DNA from: Mariniphaga sp.
Lineage (GTDB): Bacteria; Bacteroidota; Bacteroidia; Bacteroidales; Prolixibacteraceae
Reading direction: 5' to 3'
DNA length: 62,429 nucleotides
Assembly: GCA_019429205.1 (NCBI GenBank)
Contig: JAHYIT010000015.1
Span: 1-62,429, forward strand
The notes below the pieces were generated by a model. It made no database searches and was not told where the DNA came from. It was given only the letters and a program-made list of their open reading frames with translations. This document shows positions 36,880-45,051 of this stretch, one piece after another. The translations under genes and the position numbers were made by a program. Each line of letters starts with the position of its first letter. Position 1 is the first letter of the stretch.

Positions 36880-36902
36880 AATTTTCTTTTAAAGTTAAGG
36901 AT

Positions 36903-38246
36903 TTAATTGATTATCCGTATTTTTTTCAGTCTGATATCCTCTACAGGCCGCCATTGCCGGTCGGTTTCTACCTGAACAATTTGGTCTGCCACTTCCAAAC
37001 CTGAAATTACTTCGCCAAAAATGGTGTAAGTGCCATCGAGGTGCGGGGCGCCGCCAATGGTTTTATAAACCTGCCGTTGTTCTGCGGTAAATTTATAATC
37101 GTTTTCTACTTCAATGTCGTCCAGTTCCTTGTCAAAATATTTTCGTCCGGTAACAATGTAAAACTGCGACCCATCAGCCCGCCGGCGCTGGTTTTGGGTG
37201 TCTGGTTTCCGGGGCGAACCAATCATTCCCCGCTTATGGTAGAGTCCCGGAACAATATGAGCAGGCAAAGTATAACCGGGGCCTTTCCAGCCTACCAAAT
37301 CACCTTTTTCGGCATAACGTGTATCGGCAGCGCCGGTTTGAATGCCGAAGTTGGAAATTACCCGGTGAATGAGCAGGCTGTCGTAATAGTTTTCTTTTAC
37401 CAGTTTAATGAAGTTGTCGCGGTACTCAGGCGTTTCGTTAAATAACCGAATAGTGATGTTTCCCATGTCGGTTTCAAGTACCAGACCTTTTATTTTCCGG
37501 TTTTCGGCTGCTATTTCTTCGCTGGAAGATGACCGTAGCGATTCCAGTGTTTTTGCCGGTTCATTCTGTTTTTCGAGCAACCGGGAAATATATGTCGATG
37601 GTATCGCAAAACTTTGCAGTTCGTAACTCACCACATCGGCAAAGGCAATTCCAATTGCTTTTTTGTTCGAAACAAAAACAGGTGTTCCAAAAGTATTTTT
37701 TCGTATGCGGTTGGTAATGCGGTAAAGCCTTGAGCCCTGAACAGTGGTTTGGTTGAGCAACTGCCCGGTGAATAACTGCACCGTTTTTCGCGGCGAGGCC
37801 GAAATGTACATGGTTTTGGCTGTATTGGGCGCTGTTCCCTGAAAGAGTTCCACCGGATTGCGTTTTAAACTATCCGTTTTCAGTAAAATAATGTCGTTGA
37901 TGCGGTCCACAGCAATGTATTTTTCGCACCGGAATTTCTCATCGCTATCAAGCGGTGAAAACACAATGTTACTGGCCTGATTTACAAGCGAGTAGCGTGT
38001 GGCAATAATATTTTCGGTTACAAAAAATCCCTGACCCGATTCCAGAATCCGGTTTCCGTCAAACGATTCGAATGAAACCACTGCCGCCAAAATTTTTTCC
38101 CAGCCAGTTTCCTGATATTCGTTCCCGGCTTCCTGCTTTTGTGGCTCCTTATTTGTCTTTTCACCACTCTTCTTTTCCCTGTTTTTACAGGAAAAAAAGA
38201 TCATCGAAAAAAAGAAGAAAAGGACAAAAACTCTCATGTTATTCAT
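36903..38246 (-). CDS. Lipoprotein with dead trypsin-like domain fused to cyclophilin
   Basis: This 447-residue protein has a lipoprotein signal (FVLFFFFSMIFFSCKNREKK, C20). Residues about 50-235 resemble a trypsin-like (HtrA-type) protease, but the catalytic motifs are changed: TNYHVV reads TRYSLV (His to Ser) and SGGP reads FGTP (Ser to Phe). The aspartate strand INDIILLK remains. Residues about 255-447 are a cyclophilin prolyl isomerase (IHRVISNFGIQTG, SQFYIVTG, HLDGTYTIFGEV) with the catalytic arginine kept. Its start overlaps the end of the next upstream cyclophilin gene by eight bases, so the three cyclophilins form one operon and this one is last. Confidence 0.82.
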   Translation of the reverse strand: MNNMRVFVLFFFFSMIFFSCKNREKKSGEKTNKEPQKQEAGNEYQETGWEKILAAVVSFESFDGNRILESGQGFFVTENIIATRYSLVNQASNIVFSPLDSDEKFRCEKYIAVDRINDIILLKTDSLKRNPVELFQGTAPNTAKTMYISASPRKTVQLFTGQLLNQTTVQGSRLYRITNRIRKNTFGTPVFVSNKKAIGIAFADVVSYELQSFAIPSTYISRLLEKQNEPAKTLESLRSSSSEEIAAENRKIKGLVLETDMGNITIRLFNETPEYRDNFIKLVKENYYDSLLIHRVISNFGIQTGAADTRYAEKGDLVGWKGPGYTLPAHIVPGLYHKRGMIGSPRKPDTQNQRRRADGSQFYIVTGRKYFDKELDDIEVENDYKFTAEQRQVYKTIGGAPHLDGTYTIFGEVISGLEVADQIVQVETDRQWRPVEDIRLKKIRIIN

Positions 38247-39051
38247 TCAAAACGGTTACAGTAATTTTAACGTCGGTAAAAGGCCGGTTGTTTTCATCGG
38301 TTTTTAATGCAGCAATTTTATCGATAGTTTCAAACCCTGAAATACATTCGCCAAAAATGGTGTATTGACCATCCAAATCGGGATACCCGCCAATGGTGGT
38401 GTAAGCTTCGCGCTGCTCTTCGGAAAATTCCAACACACCGGTTTGCATGTTGTATTCGGTTTCGATTTGCTGTCGAACGCGGTCGGCAATTTCGCGAAAC
38501 TCCTTCACTTTTTTCTCCTCCCTCAATTCCTGAAGCTGTGCCCTGACTTCATCGTTCAGGTACTTGTTGACAATTTTGTTTCGGATGGGGCGGTTCACTG
38601 CCATTTCCAACGTGTCGAGTTCTCCTGAGGAATGAACCCTGCCTTTCACCACATAAAACTGCGAAATATCGGATTGCTGCCAGGGATTCACTTCATCGGG
38701 CTGGCGAGGTGCGCAAAGTGCTCCTTTTTTGTGAAAATAATGGGGCAGAATTTCATCGTCAACCGTATGATCGGGGTCGCCGTAACCAATTCTCTTTCCC
38801 GGAGGAGCATCTTTTGAACTTTTGGAACCTCCCTGAATGAGAAAATCCTGAATTACCCGGTAAAACAGGGTTTCATTGTAGTAACCTTCCTGCGCCAGGT
38901 CCAAAAAAGCATTGCGATGTTTGGGTGTATCATCGTATAACATAAAAGTCATATCGCCCAGATTAGTCGAAATGCGTACTTTTTTCGACTGTGCTGTGGT
39001 GTTCAATAAAAGTATTAAGACAGTGATTCCTGTTAAAACAATATGAAACAT
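38239..39051 (-). CDS. Cyclophilin-type peptidyl-prolyl isomerase, periplasmic
   Basis: This 270-residue exported protein has a hydrophobic signal (IVLTGITVLILLLNTTAQ) and a cyclophilin domain: RISTNLGDMTFMLYDDTPKH, LFYRVIQDFLIQGG with the catalytic arginine, SQFYVVKG and YPDLDGQYTIFGECI. A roughly 75-residue, charged, helical insertion (LREEKKVKEFREIADRVRQQ) separates the last two motifs. It would help fold exported proteins. It is the middle gene of a three-cyclophilin operon, four bases after the first. Confidence 0.9.
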   Translation of the reverse strand: MFHIVLTGITVLILLLNTTAQSKKVRISTNLGDMTFMLYDDTPKHRNAFLDLAQEGYYNETLFYRVIQDFLIQGGSKSSKDAPPGKRIGYGDPDHTVDDEILPHYFHKKGALCAPRQPDEVNPWQQSDISQFYVVKGRVHSSGELDTLEMAVNRPIRNKIVNKYLNDEVRAQLQELREEKKVKEFREIADRVRQQIETEYNMQTGVLEFSEEQREAYTTIGGYPDLDGQYTIFGECISGFETIDKIAALKTDENNRPFTDVKITVTVLNE

Positions 39052-39055
39052 TGTG

Positions 39056-39889
39056 TTATTTTATCCTTTCAATTTTCATTTTAATATCCTGCAACGGCCT
39101 GTTGTTCTGGTCGGTTTCCATGGCGGCAATTTTATCTACAACATCCATGCCTTCAATTACTTCGCCAAAAACCGTGTAGTCGCCGTCGAGCGATGGATAT
39201 CCGCCAACAGTTGTGTAAATTTCACGTTGTTCATCAGTAAATTTGAAAATAAGATTCCTGGCAGTAATCAAACTGTCCACCCGGTCTCTGATTTCAGCAA
39301 CCTTTAATGCAAATCCTTCCCTGTCGTTATTTTGCCTGAAAACCTGGATTTCATCATCCACAGCCATCAAATGATTCCTTACAAGGTCGTTCTTAATCTG
39401 CTGATTTTTAATTATCTCCATCGTATCAAGTTCCCCATAAGAAAAAATATCGCCCTGAACAATATAAAATTGTGATGCACTCGAACGTTTTTCCAGATTG
39501 ATTAATCCGCCTTTCCGCGCGGCAGCAATTGCACCTCTCTTGTGGTAATATTCCGGAACAAACTCGGCAGGCAAAGTATAATCAAGAGAGCCACTTCCCA
39601 GTTTTTGTCCCGGTTCAGCATTTTTTGAATCGGGATCGCCTCCCTGAATCATAAAATTCTGAATGACACGATGAAATAGTAATCCATCATAAAACCCTTC
39701 ATCTACAAGCTTTTCAATATTTTTCTTGTGTTCCGTTGTTTTATCGTACAGTTTAATTTTTATGTTGCCGTATTCTGTAATAACCAAAATATGGCCTTCA
39801 ATGTTTTGTGGTTTTGTGTTTCCGCAGGAAAAGGCTCCCAATAGTATGAAGATAAAAACGAATATTCCCCAGTTTCTCATAACTTTCAA
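39056..39889 (-). CDS. Cyclophilin-type peptidyl-prolyl isomerase, lipoprotein
   Basis: This is a 277-residue lipoprotein (IFVFIFILLGAFSCGNTKPQ, lipobox cysteine at 22) with a well-conserved cyclophilin domain: VITEYGNIKIKLYDKTTEHK, LFHRVIQNFMIQGGDPDS, ASQFYIVQGD and YPSLDGDYTVFGEVIEG. It carries the same charged helical insertion as its neighbour, so the two arose by duplication. First gene of the operon; MRNWG (39880) is an alternative start. Confidence 0.9.
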   Translation of the reverse strand: MKVMRNWGIFVFIFILLGAFSCGNTKPQNIEGHILVITEYGNIKIKLYDKTTEHKKNIEKLVDEGFYDGLLFHRVIQNFMIQGGDPDSKNAEPGQKLGSGSLDYTLPAEFVPEYYHKRGAIAAARKGGLINLEKRSSASQFYIVQGDIFSYGELDTMEIIKNQQIKNDLVRNHLMAVDDEIQVFRQNNDREGFALKVAEIRDRVDSLITARNLIFKFTDEQREIYTTVGGYPSLDGDYTVFGEVIEGMDVVDKIAAMETDQNNRPLQDIKMKIERIK

Positions 39890-40001
39890 TTTTTGTATTA
39901 CCTGACATTAAAAATTTGCGTAAATATAACAAGTTGAAAAAAACATTACTCTCTTTGTAACCAATCCTGTTATAAAAAGTCAGATACTGCAAAGCCACAA
40001 A

Positions 40002-40544
40002 ATGATGGATTACATTCAAATTAATTCGAAACTAAGGCTCGAAGCTATTAAACTCAACCAGGCAGAAGTAATATTCGAAGCCATTGATCGCGACCGCGAA
40101 TACCTTAAAGAATGGCTTCCGTTTATTGAAGAAACTCAACAGGTGGCTCAAACCGAAGAGTTTATAAAATCAATCGTTTCTCAGTGTGGTAAAAAAAAGG
40201 ATGAAGTATTTACCATTTGGTACAACCAGGATTTTGCCGGGCTCATTGGTTTTAAAGATACCGACTGGATAAACCGTAAAACTGAATTGGGTTATTGGTT
40301 AACCGAAAAAATGCAGGGAAAAGGGATTGCTACGGCCTGTGTAAAAAAAATGATAAAAATTGCTTTTAATAAATTGGGAATGAACCGCATTCAAATTAAG
40401 GTTGCCTGCAAAAATGAAAAAAGTTCGGCTATCCCCAAACGATTGGGATTTCAATACGAAGGAACAGAGCGTGAAGGAGAATTTCACAGGGGAAAATATT
40501 TGGATTTGCAGGTTTACAGTTTTGTAAAATCAGATTATCTCTGA
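40002..40544 (+). CDS. GNAT acetyltransferase, RimL-like
   Basis: This 180-residue GNAT protein has the RimJ/RimL layout: an N-terminal strand LRLEAIKLNQAEVIFEAI, central GLIGFKDTDWINRKTELGYW, the acetyl-CoA loop EKMQGKGIATACVKKMI and the final VACKNEKSSAIPKRLGFQYE. Members acetylate ribosomal protein N-termini or small amines, including some antibiotics. It stands alone; ATG 40005 is an equal alternative start. Confidence 0.88.
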   Translation: MMDYIQINSKLRLEAIKLNQAEVIFEAIDRDREYLKEWLPFIEETQQVAQTEEFIKSIVSQCGKKKDEVFTIWYNQDFAGLIGFKDTDWINRKTELGYWLTEKMQGKGIATACVKKMIKIAFNKLGMNRIQIKVACKNEKSSAIPKRLGFQYEGTEREGEFHRGKYLDLQVYSFVKSDYL

Positions 40545-40647
40545 TGAATACTCATATAATCAGTTTATCTGGCTGTGAGTGAAATTGTTAAATGTTTCTC
40601 TAAAGTTAATATGTGTTAAGATGGATATGATATTCAAAGAATCTTAA

Positions 40648-40655
40648 TATATTTG
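40648..40655 (+). promoter_or_regulatory. Possible -7 element of the carrier-protein gene
   Basis: TATATTTG matches TAnnTTTG and lies 55 bases before ATG 40710. No clear -33 box is seen. Confidence 0.4.
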
Positions 40656-40709
40656 ACCCAAAAATTCGTTTGTTCGGTTTTTTTAATAAATACTGTAAGG
40701 GTAAATACG

Positions 40710-40958
40710 ATGATGGAAACAATGGAAGAAAAGAAGATTAGAAGAAACCTTTACCGTGTGTTGCGAAAAACAGGTGTACAGAAGAATGATATTCAGCTCG
40801 AAGCATCATTTAGTAAAGATTTGAATTTTGATTCGGTTGACTGGAAAATATTTACTTTTTACCTGGAAGGTATTTTTGATATTTCGGTTCGTGACGAGGA
40901 GGTTTTGAGCTTTGGAAGTGTTAACGATACTGTAACATTTTTAAAACATACAGCTTAG
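40710..40958 (+). CDS. Stand-alone acyl-carrier-protein-like protein
   Basis: This 82-residue protein has the three-helix pattern of acyl carrier proteins. The phosphopantetheine site is S42 in DLNFDSVDW, where the usual form is DSLD. The following helix IFTFYLEGIFDISV and the acidic stretch are typical. It lies far from fatty-acid genes and no synthetase or ketosynthase is nearby, so it serves a side pathway or a regulator. Start 40710 is chosen because the upstream 19 residues (VCSVFLINTVRV) are unlike an ACP. A terminator follows at 40992. Confidence 0.75.
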   Translation: MMETMEEKKIRRNLYRVLRKTGVQKNDIQLEASFSKDLNFDSVDWKIFTFYLEGIFDISVRDEEVLSFGSVNDTVTFLKHTA

Positions 40959-40991
40959 TTTTTTTGGGTGATTATTAATTGTTAAATGAGA

Positions 40992-41019
40992 AGAGGGCAA
41001 ATTTTTGCTCTCTTTTTTT
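40992..41019 (+). terminator. Rho-independent terminator
   Basis: AGAGGGCAAA pairs with TTTGCTCTCT apart from one G-T wobble, and seven T follow. It is placed 34 bases after the carrier-protein gene. Confidence 0.8.
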
Positions 41020-41071
41020 GTTCGGTCATTTCTTGTATCTTTAAAAGAATAACAAAAAATATTTATTAAAT

Positions 41072-41884
41072 ATGGATTCAGTGAATACACTCTGGGAAAA
41101 AATTAACGATGTAGTATTAACCTTTGGCCCCCGGCTTGTCGGGGCGATTATCACCCTCATCATTGGGTGGTGGATAATCAGTATCGTTCAAAAAAGCCTG
41201 AGAAAAAAATTTGAAAAAAGAGACATGGAACCCTCCCTTCGGGGTTTTTTAAACAGCATGCTTGGCATTCTCTTGAAGACTTTGCTCCTGATTAGCGTGG
41301 TTGGAATGATTGGAGTTCAGATGACCTCGTTTATTGCCATTTTGGGTGCTGCCGGCCTGGCGGTGGGTATGGCCCTTTCGGGCACATTACAAAATTTTGC
41401 CGGTGGCGTAATGCTTCTTTTGTTCAAACCGTTTAAAACAGGCGATTATATTACAGCTCAGGGACATTCGGGAACGGTTAATGAAATCCAAATTTTCAAT
41501 ACGATACTTAAAACTCCCGACAATGTAACCATTATTATACCTAACGGGGGACTTTCCACCAACTCAATGGTGAATTATTCAACTGAAAAACGCCGCAGAG
41601 TTGATTTTCTTTTTGGAATTGGTTATGGTGACGATGTGGATAAAGCCAAGCAGGTTTTGAAAAAATTAATTGATGATGACAAACGTATTTTGCAGGATCC
41701 CGCTCCGTTTATTGCAGTGAAAGAGCTCGGCGACAGTTCGGTAAATATTGTGGTACGTGCATGGGCCGAGGCTTCAGATTACTGGGCAATTTTCTTCGAT
41801 ATGCACGAAAAAGTGTATAAAATATTTGCAAAAGAAGGCCTTAACATACCGTTCCCGCAAATGGATGTGCACGTGCATAAATAG
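41072..41884 (+). CDS. Mechanosensitive ion channel, MscS family
   Basis: This is a 270-residue small-conductance channel. Three membrane helices come first; the third is the pore helix LGAAGLAVGMALSGTLQNFA with Gly-Ala packing. It is followed by the beta domain (FKTGDYITAQGHSGTVNEIQ) and the C-terminal alpha/beta domain (VDFLFGIGYGDDVDKAKQVL) around the cytoplasmic cage. MscS opens on osmotic downshock. Length and motifs are complete; single gene with a terminator at 41908. Confidence 0.93.
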   Translation: MDSVNTLWEKINDVVLTFGPRLVGAIITLIIGWWIISIVQKSLRKKFEKRDMEPSLRGFLNSMLGILLKTLLLISVVGMIGVQMTSFIAILGAAGLAVGMALSGTLQNFAGGVMLLLFKPFKTGDYITAQGHSGTVNEIQIFNTILKTPDNVTIIIPNGGLSTNSMVNYSTEKRRRVDFLFGIGYGDDVDKAKQVLKKLIDDDKRILQDPAPFIAVKELGDSSVNIVVRAWAEASDYWAIFFDMHEKVYKIFAKEGLNIPFPQMDVHVHK

Positions 41885-41907
41885 TCAACACTCATTTTAT
41901 TTACAGC

Positions 41908-41940
41908 AAAAGGATGGTAAGTTTCAAACACCATCCTTTT
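41908..41940 (+). terminator. Terminator-like hairpin after mscS
   Basis: AAAAGGATGGT pairs perfectly with ACCATCCTTTT across an 11-base loop, and the arm ends in four T. It can act on both strands but suits the + strand gene that ends 24 bases before. Confidence 0.7.
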
Positions 41941-42068
41941 GTTGTTAAATATTCCCGTTCAGGCACTGAAATCGCCCGTTCGTCAAAAAATATTTTCCGG
42001 TTAACTATTTTATTCTGAATTTTGAAGCAAAAGAAAATATTCGAATTAAACCGGGGGAAATATCTAAA

Positions 42069-43139
42069 ATGAGAAAACCAAAGTTATTCAGGCCATTAAC
42101 CAAAGGATTCCTGCTGAACAGACTGAAAATCTTGGCAGGGGCATTTTTTATTTCGCTTTTTTTCAGCCTTGTGCTGGTTGGACAAATTTTTCATGAAGGG
42201 TTGCCTGTTATGGTTTCCCTCACCTGGCTGCAACTTGAAATATTTATCTGGCTTGGATCCAGGTTTTTCCGCGACCTCGATGTTTCGGTCAGCCAGTTTA
42301 AAAAGAAAACTATGTTAAGGCTTGTTCTCTTTTATCTAACCGTAATTCTCATCGCATCCGCCATTTTTATGGCCGTCTTTCTAATCCAGAATACCGCGAA
42401 TGGGGTTAGTTTTACCGATTCCTTTTCGACATTCAAACAACAGGAAATGAGCGGAATGATTTCTGCTACGCTGATTGGCTTTGCTTTTGGAACGCTTTTT
42501 TTCTTCTACGCCCAATGGTCGGATGCACTTAAACGGGAAGAAAAACTGGCGCAGGAAAAATTGCTTTTTCAGTACGAAACCTTGAAAAGCCAGGTGAACC
42601 CGCATTTTCTGTTCAACAGCCTGAACACGTTGTCGTCGCTGGTGCATAGCAATCCTTCACTGTCGGAAAAATTTATCAGGAAATTGTCGAATATTTACCG
42701 GTATATTCTGGAGAACCAGGAAAAAAATTTGGTTCCGCTGACCGATGAAATGAAGTTTGTGCAGGAATATTTTTCGCTGCAAAAAATCAGGGATGAAGAA
42801 AAAATTGAATTGAAAGTAGAGATGGCAGAAACTGAAAACCTACTGATACCACCGGTTTCGTTGCAGCTTTTAATCGAAAATGCGTTGAAACACAACGCCA
42901 CCACACGTAAAAATCCGCTGGTTATTACCATACACAATGAAGGACTGGACAAGCTGGTGGTGCGGAATAACCTGCAACCGAAATCGCAACTCAGCAATTC
43001 ATCGAAAACCGGGTTGAAAAACCTGAATGAACGTTGCCGGCTGATATTGAAACGTGAAATTGAAATCCTTCAAACCGAAACAGAATTTGTAGTGAAAATA
43101 CCAGCTAAAATTCAGAAAAATGAAGGTAGTAATTATTGA
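42069..43139 (+). CDS. LytS-type sensor histidine kinase
   Basis: This 356-residue kinase has four hydrophobic helices in the first 150 residues and the His_kinase domain with the phosphoacceptor H179 in KSQVNPHFLFNSLNTLSSLV. The ATP-binding half follows (VSLQLLIENALKHN, then SKTGLKNLNERCRLIL). There is no separate extracellular sensor domain, so membrane state or a small ligand is the likely signal. It overlaps its response regulator gene by 20 bases. Confidence 0.92.
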   Translation: MRKPKLFRPLTKGFLLNRLKILAGAFFISLFFSLVLVGQIFHEGLPVMVSLTWLQLEIFIWLGSRFFRDLDVSVSQFKKKTMLRLVLFYLTVILIASAIFMAVFLIQNTANGVSFTDSFSTFKQQEMSGMISATLIGFAFGTLFFFYAQWSDALKREEKLAQEKLLFQYETLKSQVNPHFLFNSLNTLSSLVHSNPSLSEKFIRKLSNIYRYILENQEKNLVPLTDEMKFVQEYFSLQKIRDEEKIELKVEMAETENLLIPPVSLQLLIENALKHNATTRKNPLVITIHNEGLDKLVVRNNLQPKSQLSNSSKTGLKNLNERCRLILKREIEILQTETEFVVKIPAKIQKNEGSNY

Positions 43140-43869
43140 AGACGAACGGCTGGCTGCCGAAAAACTGGAATCGCTTTTAAAGCAGGTTAATGCTGAAGTT
43201 GAAGTGGTTGGAAAACTGGAATCGGTAGAAGAGTCGGTAAATTGGCTTACATCCAATCCAACTCCCGACCTGATTTTTATGGACATTCAGCTCGACGACG
43301 GCATTTCTTTCGAGATTTTTGATGCCGTCAAGGTGGAAGCGCCGGTGATTTTCACCACGGCGTTCGACCAGTATGCCATTCGCGCATTTAAAGTGAACAG
43401 CGTGGATTATTTACTGAAACCAATTGACCGGGAAGCGCTGGAGTCTGCCCTGGAAAAGTACCGGCGAATTTTCAGGCCTGCCGGAATGGAAGAAAAGCTA
43501 TCAAAAGTTTTTGAACAGTTGGCCAAACCATGGAAAACGAGGTTTTTCGTGAAAGTGGGCGTACATTTTCAATCGGTGCCGGTGGAAGAAATCTGCTGCT
43601 TTTTTGTGGAAGAACGGTGTTCGTTTCTGAAAACCCAAACCGGAAAAAACTATGCGCTCGATTATTCACTCGACCAACTTCAAAAGCGGGTTGACCCGGA
43701 ATTGTTTTTTCGAATTAACCGGAATTTTATAGTAAATATCAACTGCATAGCCGAAATCATCAGCTACTCTACCAACCGGCTAAAACTGAAACTGAAAAAT
43801 TTTACAGATGATGGTCTCATAGTCAGCCGCGACAAAGTTTCAGAATTTAAACAGTGGTTGGACCGGTGA
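43120..43869 (+). CDS. LytR/AlgR-type response regulator with LytTR DNA-binding domain
   Basis: This 249-residue regulator has a receiver domain with D55 in PDLIFMDIQLDDG, the acidic pocket E7-D8, and K in DYLLKPID. Residues about 145-249 are a LytTR domain (VPVEEICCFFVEERCSFLKT, FFRINRNFIVNINCIAEIIS). It is phosphorylated by the kinase upstream and binds DNA as a beta-rich domain. Targets are not evident from the sequence; autoregulation or neighbouring genes are possible. Confidence 0.93.
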   Translation: MKVVIIEDERLAAEKLESLLKQVNAEVEVVGKLESVEESVNWLTSNPTPDLIFMDIQLDDGISFEIFDAVKVEAPVIFTTAFDQYAIRAFKVNSVDYLLKPIDREALESALEKYRRIFRPAGMEEKLSKVFEQLAKPWKTRFFVKVGVHFQSVPVEEICCFFVEERCSFLKTQTGKNYALDYSLDQLQKRVDPELFFRINRNFIVNINCIAEIISYSTNRLKLKLKNFTDDGLIVSRDKVSEFKQWLDR

Positions 43870-43888
43870 GTATTTGACAAATTTTTCT

Positions 43889-43896
43889 TAATTTTG
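43889..43896 (+). promoter_or_regulatory. Possible -7 element of the YafQ-type pair
   Basis: TAATTTTG matches TAnnTTTG, 17 bases before ATG 43914. A TTTG at 43873-43876 is only 12 bases upstream, closer than the normal 19-21. The same TTTG-N12-TAATTTTG order precedes the next TA pair. Confidence 0.35.
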
Positions 43897-43913
43897 AGAA
43901 AAATGTTCATAAA

Positions 43914-44114
43914 ATGACAACGGTAGTTATAGACGAGAAAACAACCAAAGGAAAAAAATTGCTGGAATTCCTGAAAAGCTTTTCAGACGAAAAATTTATT
44001 TCCATTGAAAAAGAGCCCAATGAAACGACAAAAAAGGCAATTCGGGCCGCAAAGGAAGGTAAAGTTACCCGGGCAAAAAATTTAGTTGACCTGATGGAAA
44101 AACTGAATGCATGA
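43914..44114 (+). CDS. Antitoxin-like protein of a YafQ pair
   Basis: This is a 66-residue charged protein starting MTTVVIDEKTTKGKKLLEFL and ending KVTRAKNLVDLMEKLNA. The short first strand and following helix suggest a DinJ/RelB-like or similar DNA-binding antitoxin, but I recognise no precise family. Its last four bases overlap the YafQ-type toxin gene, which is the main support for the call. Confidence 0.75.
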   Translation: MTTVVIDEKTTKGKKLLEFLKSFSDEKFISIEKEPNETTKKAIRAAKEGKVTRAKNLVDLMEKLNA

Positions 44115-44386
44115 GTTATACGCTTTCATTTACCAACCAATTTAAACGCGATTTTAAGACCTGTAAAAAGCGAAATTATCCAATTTCTGAATTACTGGAA
44201 GTATTTTCTCTGCTCGAAGCCAATGAAGTTTTACCTTCGAAATATAAATCGCACAAACTTTCAGGGAATTACGTTGATTGCCGGGAATGTCATATAAAAC
44301 CGGACTGGCTGCTTATCTGGGAAAAAGACACACAGCAAAAAGAAATCAAATTGATTAGGACCGGTACGCACACCGATTTATTCTGA
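44111..44386 (+). CDS. YafQ-family mRNA-interferase toxin
   Basis: This 91-residue toxin has the YafQ layout: KRDFKTCKKRNYP at the start, then KYKSHKLSGNYVDCRECHIK, PDWLLIWEKD and the end RTGTHTDLF. The expected histidines are present (H48, H61, H87) with D65 and the C-terminal F91. YafQ cuts mRNA on the ribosome at AAA codons. All catalytic residues are present, so it is probably active. Confidence 0.9.
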   Translation: MSYTLSFTNQFKRDFKTCKKRNYPISELLEVFSLLEANEVLPSKYKSHKLSGNYVDCRECHIKPDWLLIWEKDTQQKEIKLIRTGTHTDLF

Positions 44387-44450
44387 TTCATAATAAAAAT
44401 CTGACCCTGAGCTATTCACCCTTTCCAACAATTTTTTGCCGAATTTTAAT

Positions 44451-44458
44451 TAATTTTG
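44451..44458 (+). promoter_or_regulatory. Possible -7 element of the ParE-type pair
   Basis: TAATTTTG with TTTG 12 bases upstream (44435-44438), and 15 bases to ATG 44474. The arrangement is nearly identical to that before 43914. Confidence 0.35.
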
Positions 44459-44473
44459 AAAAAAATACAGATT

Positions 44474-44710
44474 ATGACAGCATTGGAGTTAAAAAATATT
44501 CTCATACATAAAATTGCTGCTATTGATGATGTTTCTTTTTTAAAAGCGATTCAAACAATTATTGATGCGAAAACAGACCATAAGATTTTACCTCTTTCCA
44601 ACGAACAACGAGATGAGATTATGGCATCCAAAAAAGAGATTGAAAAAGGCATCTATGTTGATCATGAAAGTTTAGATGAAGAAATTAATGCATGGCTAAA
44701 CGAAGAATAA
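44474..44710 (+). CDS. Addiction-module antitoxin of a ParE pair
   Basis: This 78-residue acidic protein starts MTALELKNILIHKIAAIDDV and ends LDEEINAWLNEE. It is the type that accompanies ParE toxins in Bacteroidota: a helical dimer domain then an acidic, flexible tail. An in-frame TTG at 44456 would add six residues, but it lies within the -7 box, so ATG 44474 is taken. Overlaps the toxin gene by 19 bases. Confidence 0.78.
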   Translation: MTALELKNILIHKIAAIDDVSFLKAIQTIIDAKTDHKILPLSNEQRDEIMASKKEIEKGIYVDHESLDEEINAWLNEE

Positions 44711-44994
44711 TCTGGTCACATCGGGCAAGGATTACACTTTACCGGATCCTGAAATTTTTTGCGGACCGAAATAGAAGTAAGGTGTATTCAGCGAAGCTTT
44801 ATAAAAAGATAATTCAGGAAATCCAGATTTTAGAAAAGTACCCCAATATTGGCATTCAAACAGACATTGAAAATGTGAGAGGTTTGATTTCAGGCTATTA
44901 CATTATTTATTACGAAATCACTGAAAGAGAAATAGTAATTCATGCAATCTGGGACAGTCGTCGAAATCCAGATGACCTGAAAATAAAAGGATGA
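44692..44994 (+). CDS. RelE/ParE-family toxin
   Basis: This 100-residue protein has the ParE-type fold: IIWSHRARITLYRILKFFAD, RSKVYSAKLYKKIIQEIQIL, a basic strand (NVRGLISGYYIIYYEI) and the end IVIHAIWDSRRNPDDL. The IWDSRRNP end is characteristic of the ParE/RelE subgroup in Bacteroidota. It is coupled to its antitoxin. Confidence 0.85.
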   Translation: MAKRRIIWSHRARITLYRILKFFADRNRSKVYSAKLYKKIIQEIQILEKYPNIGIQTDIENVRGLISGYYIIYYEITEREIVIHAIWDSRRNPDDLKIKG

Positions 44995-45023
44995 CACGTC
45001 AATAAAAACCATGCCATCCTTTT
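44985..45023 (+). terminator. Weak terminator-like hairpin
   Basis: AAAAGGATG pairs with CATCCTTTT around a 21-base loop at the end of the ParE gene. The arm sequence is the same as in the hairpin at 41908. The loop is long, so efficiency is doubtful. Confidence 0.4.
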
Positions 45024-45051
45024 CTCTTTATGCTTTCATATCTAAACAAAT

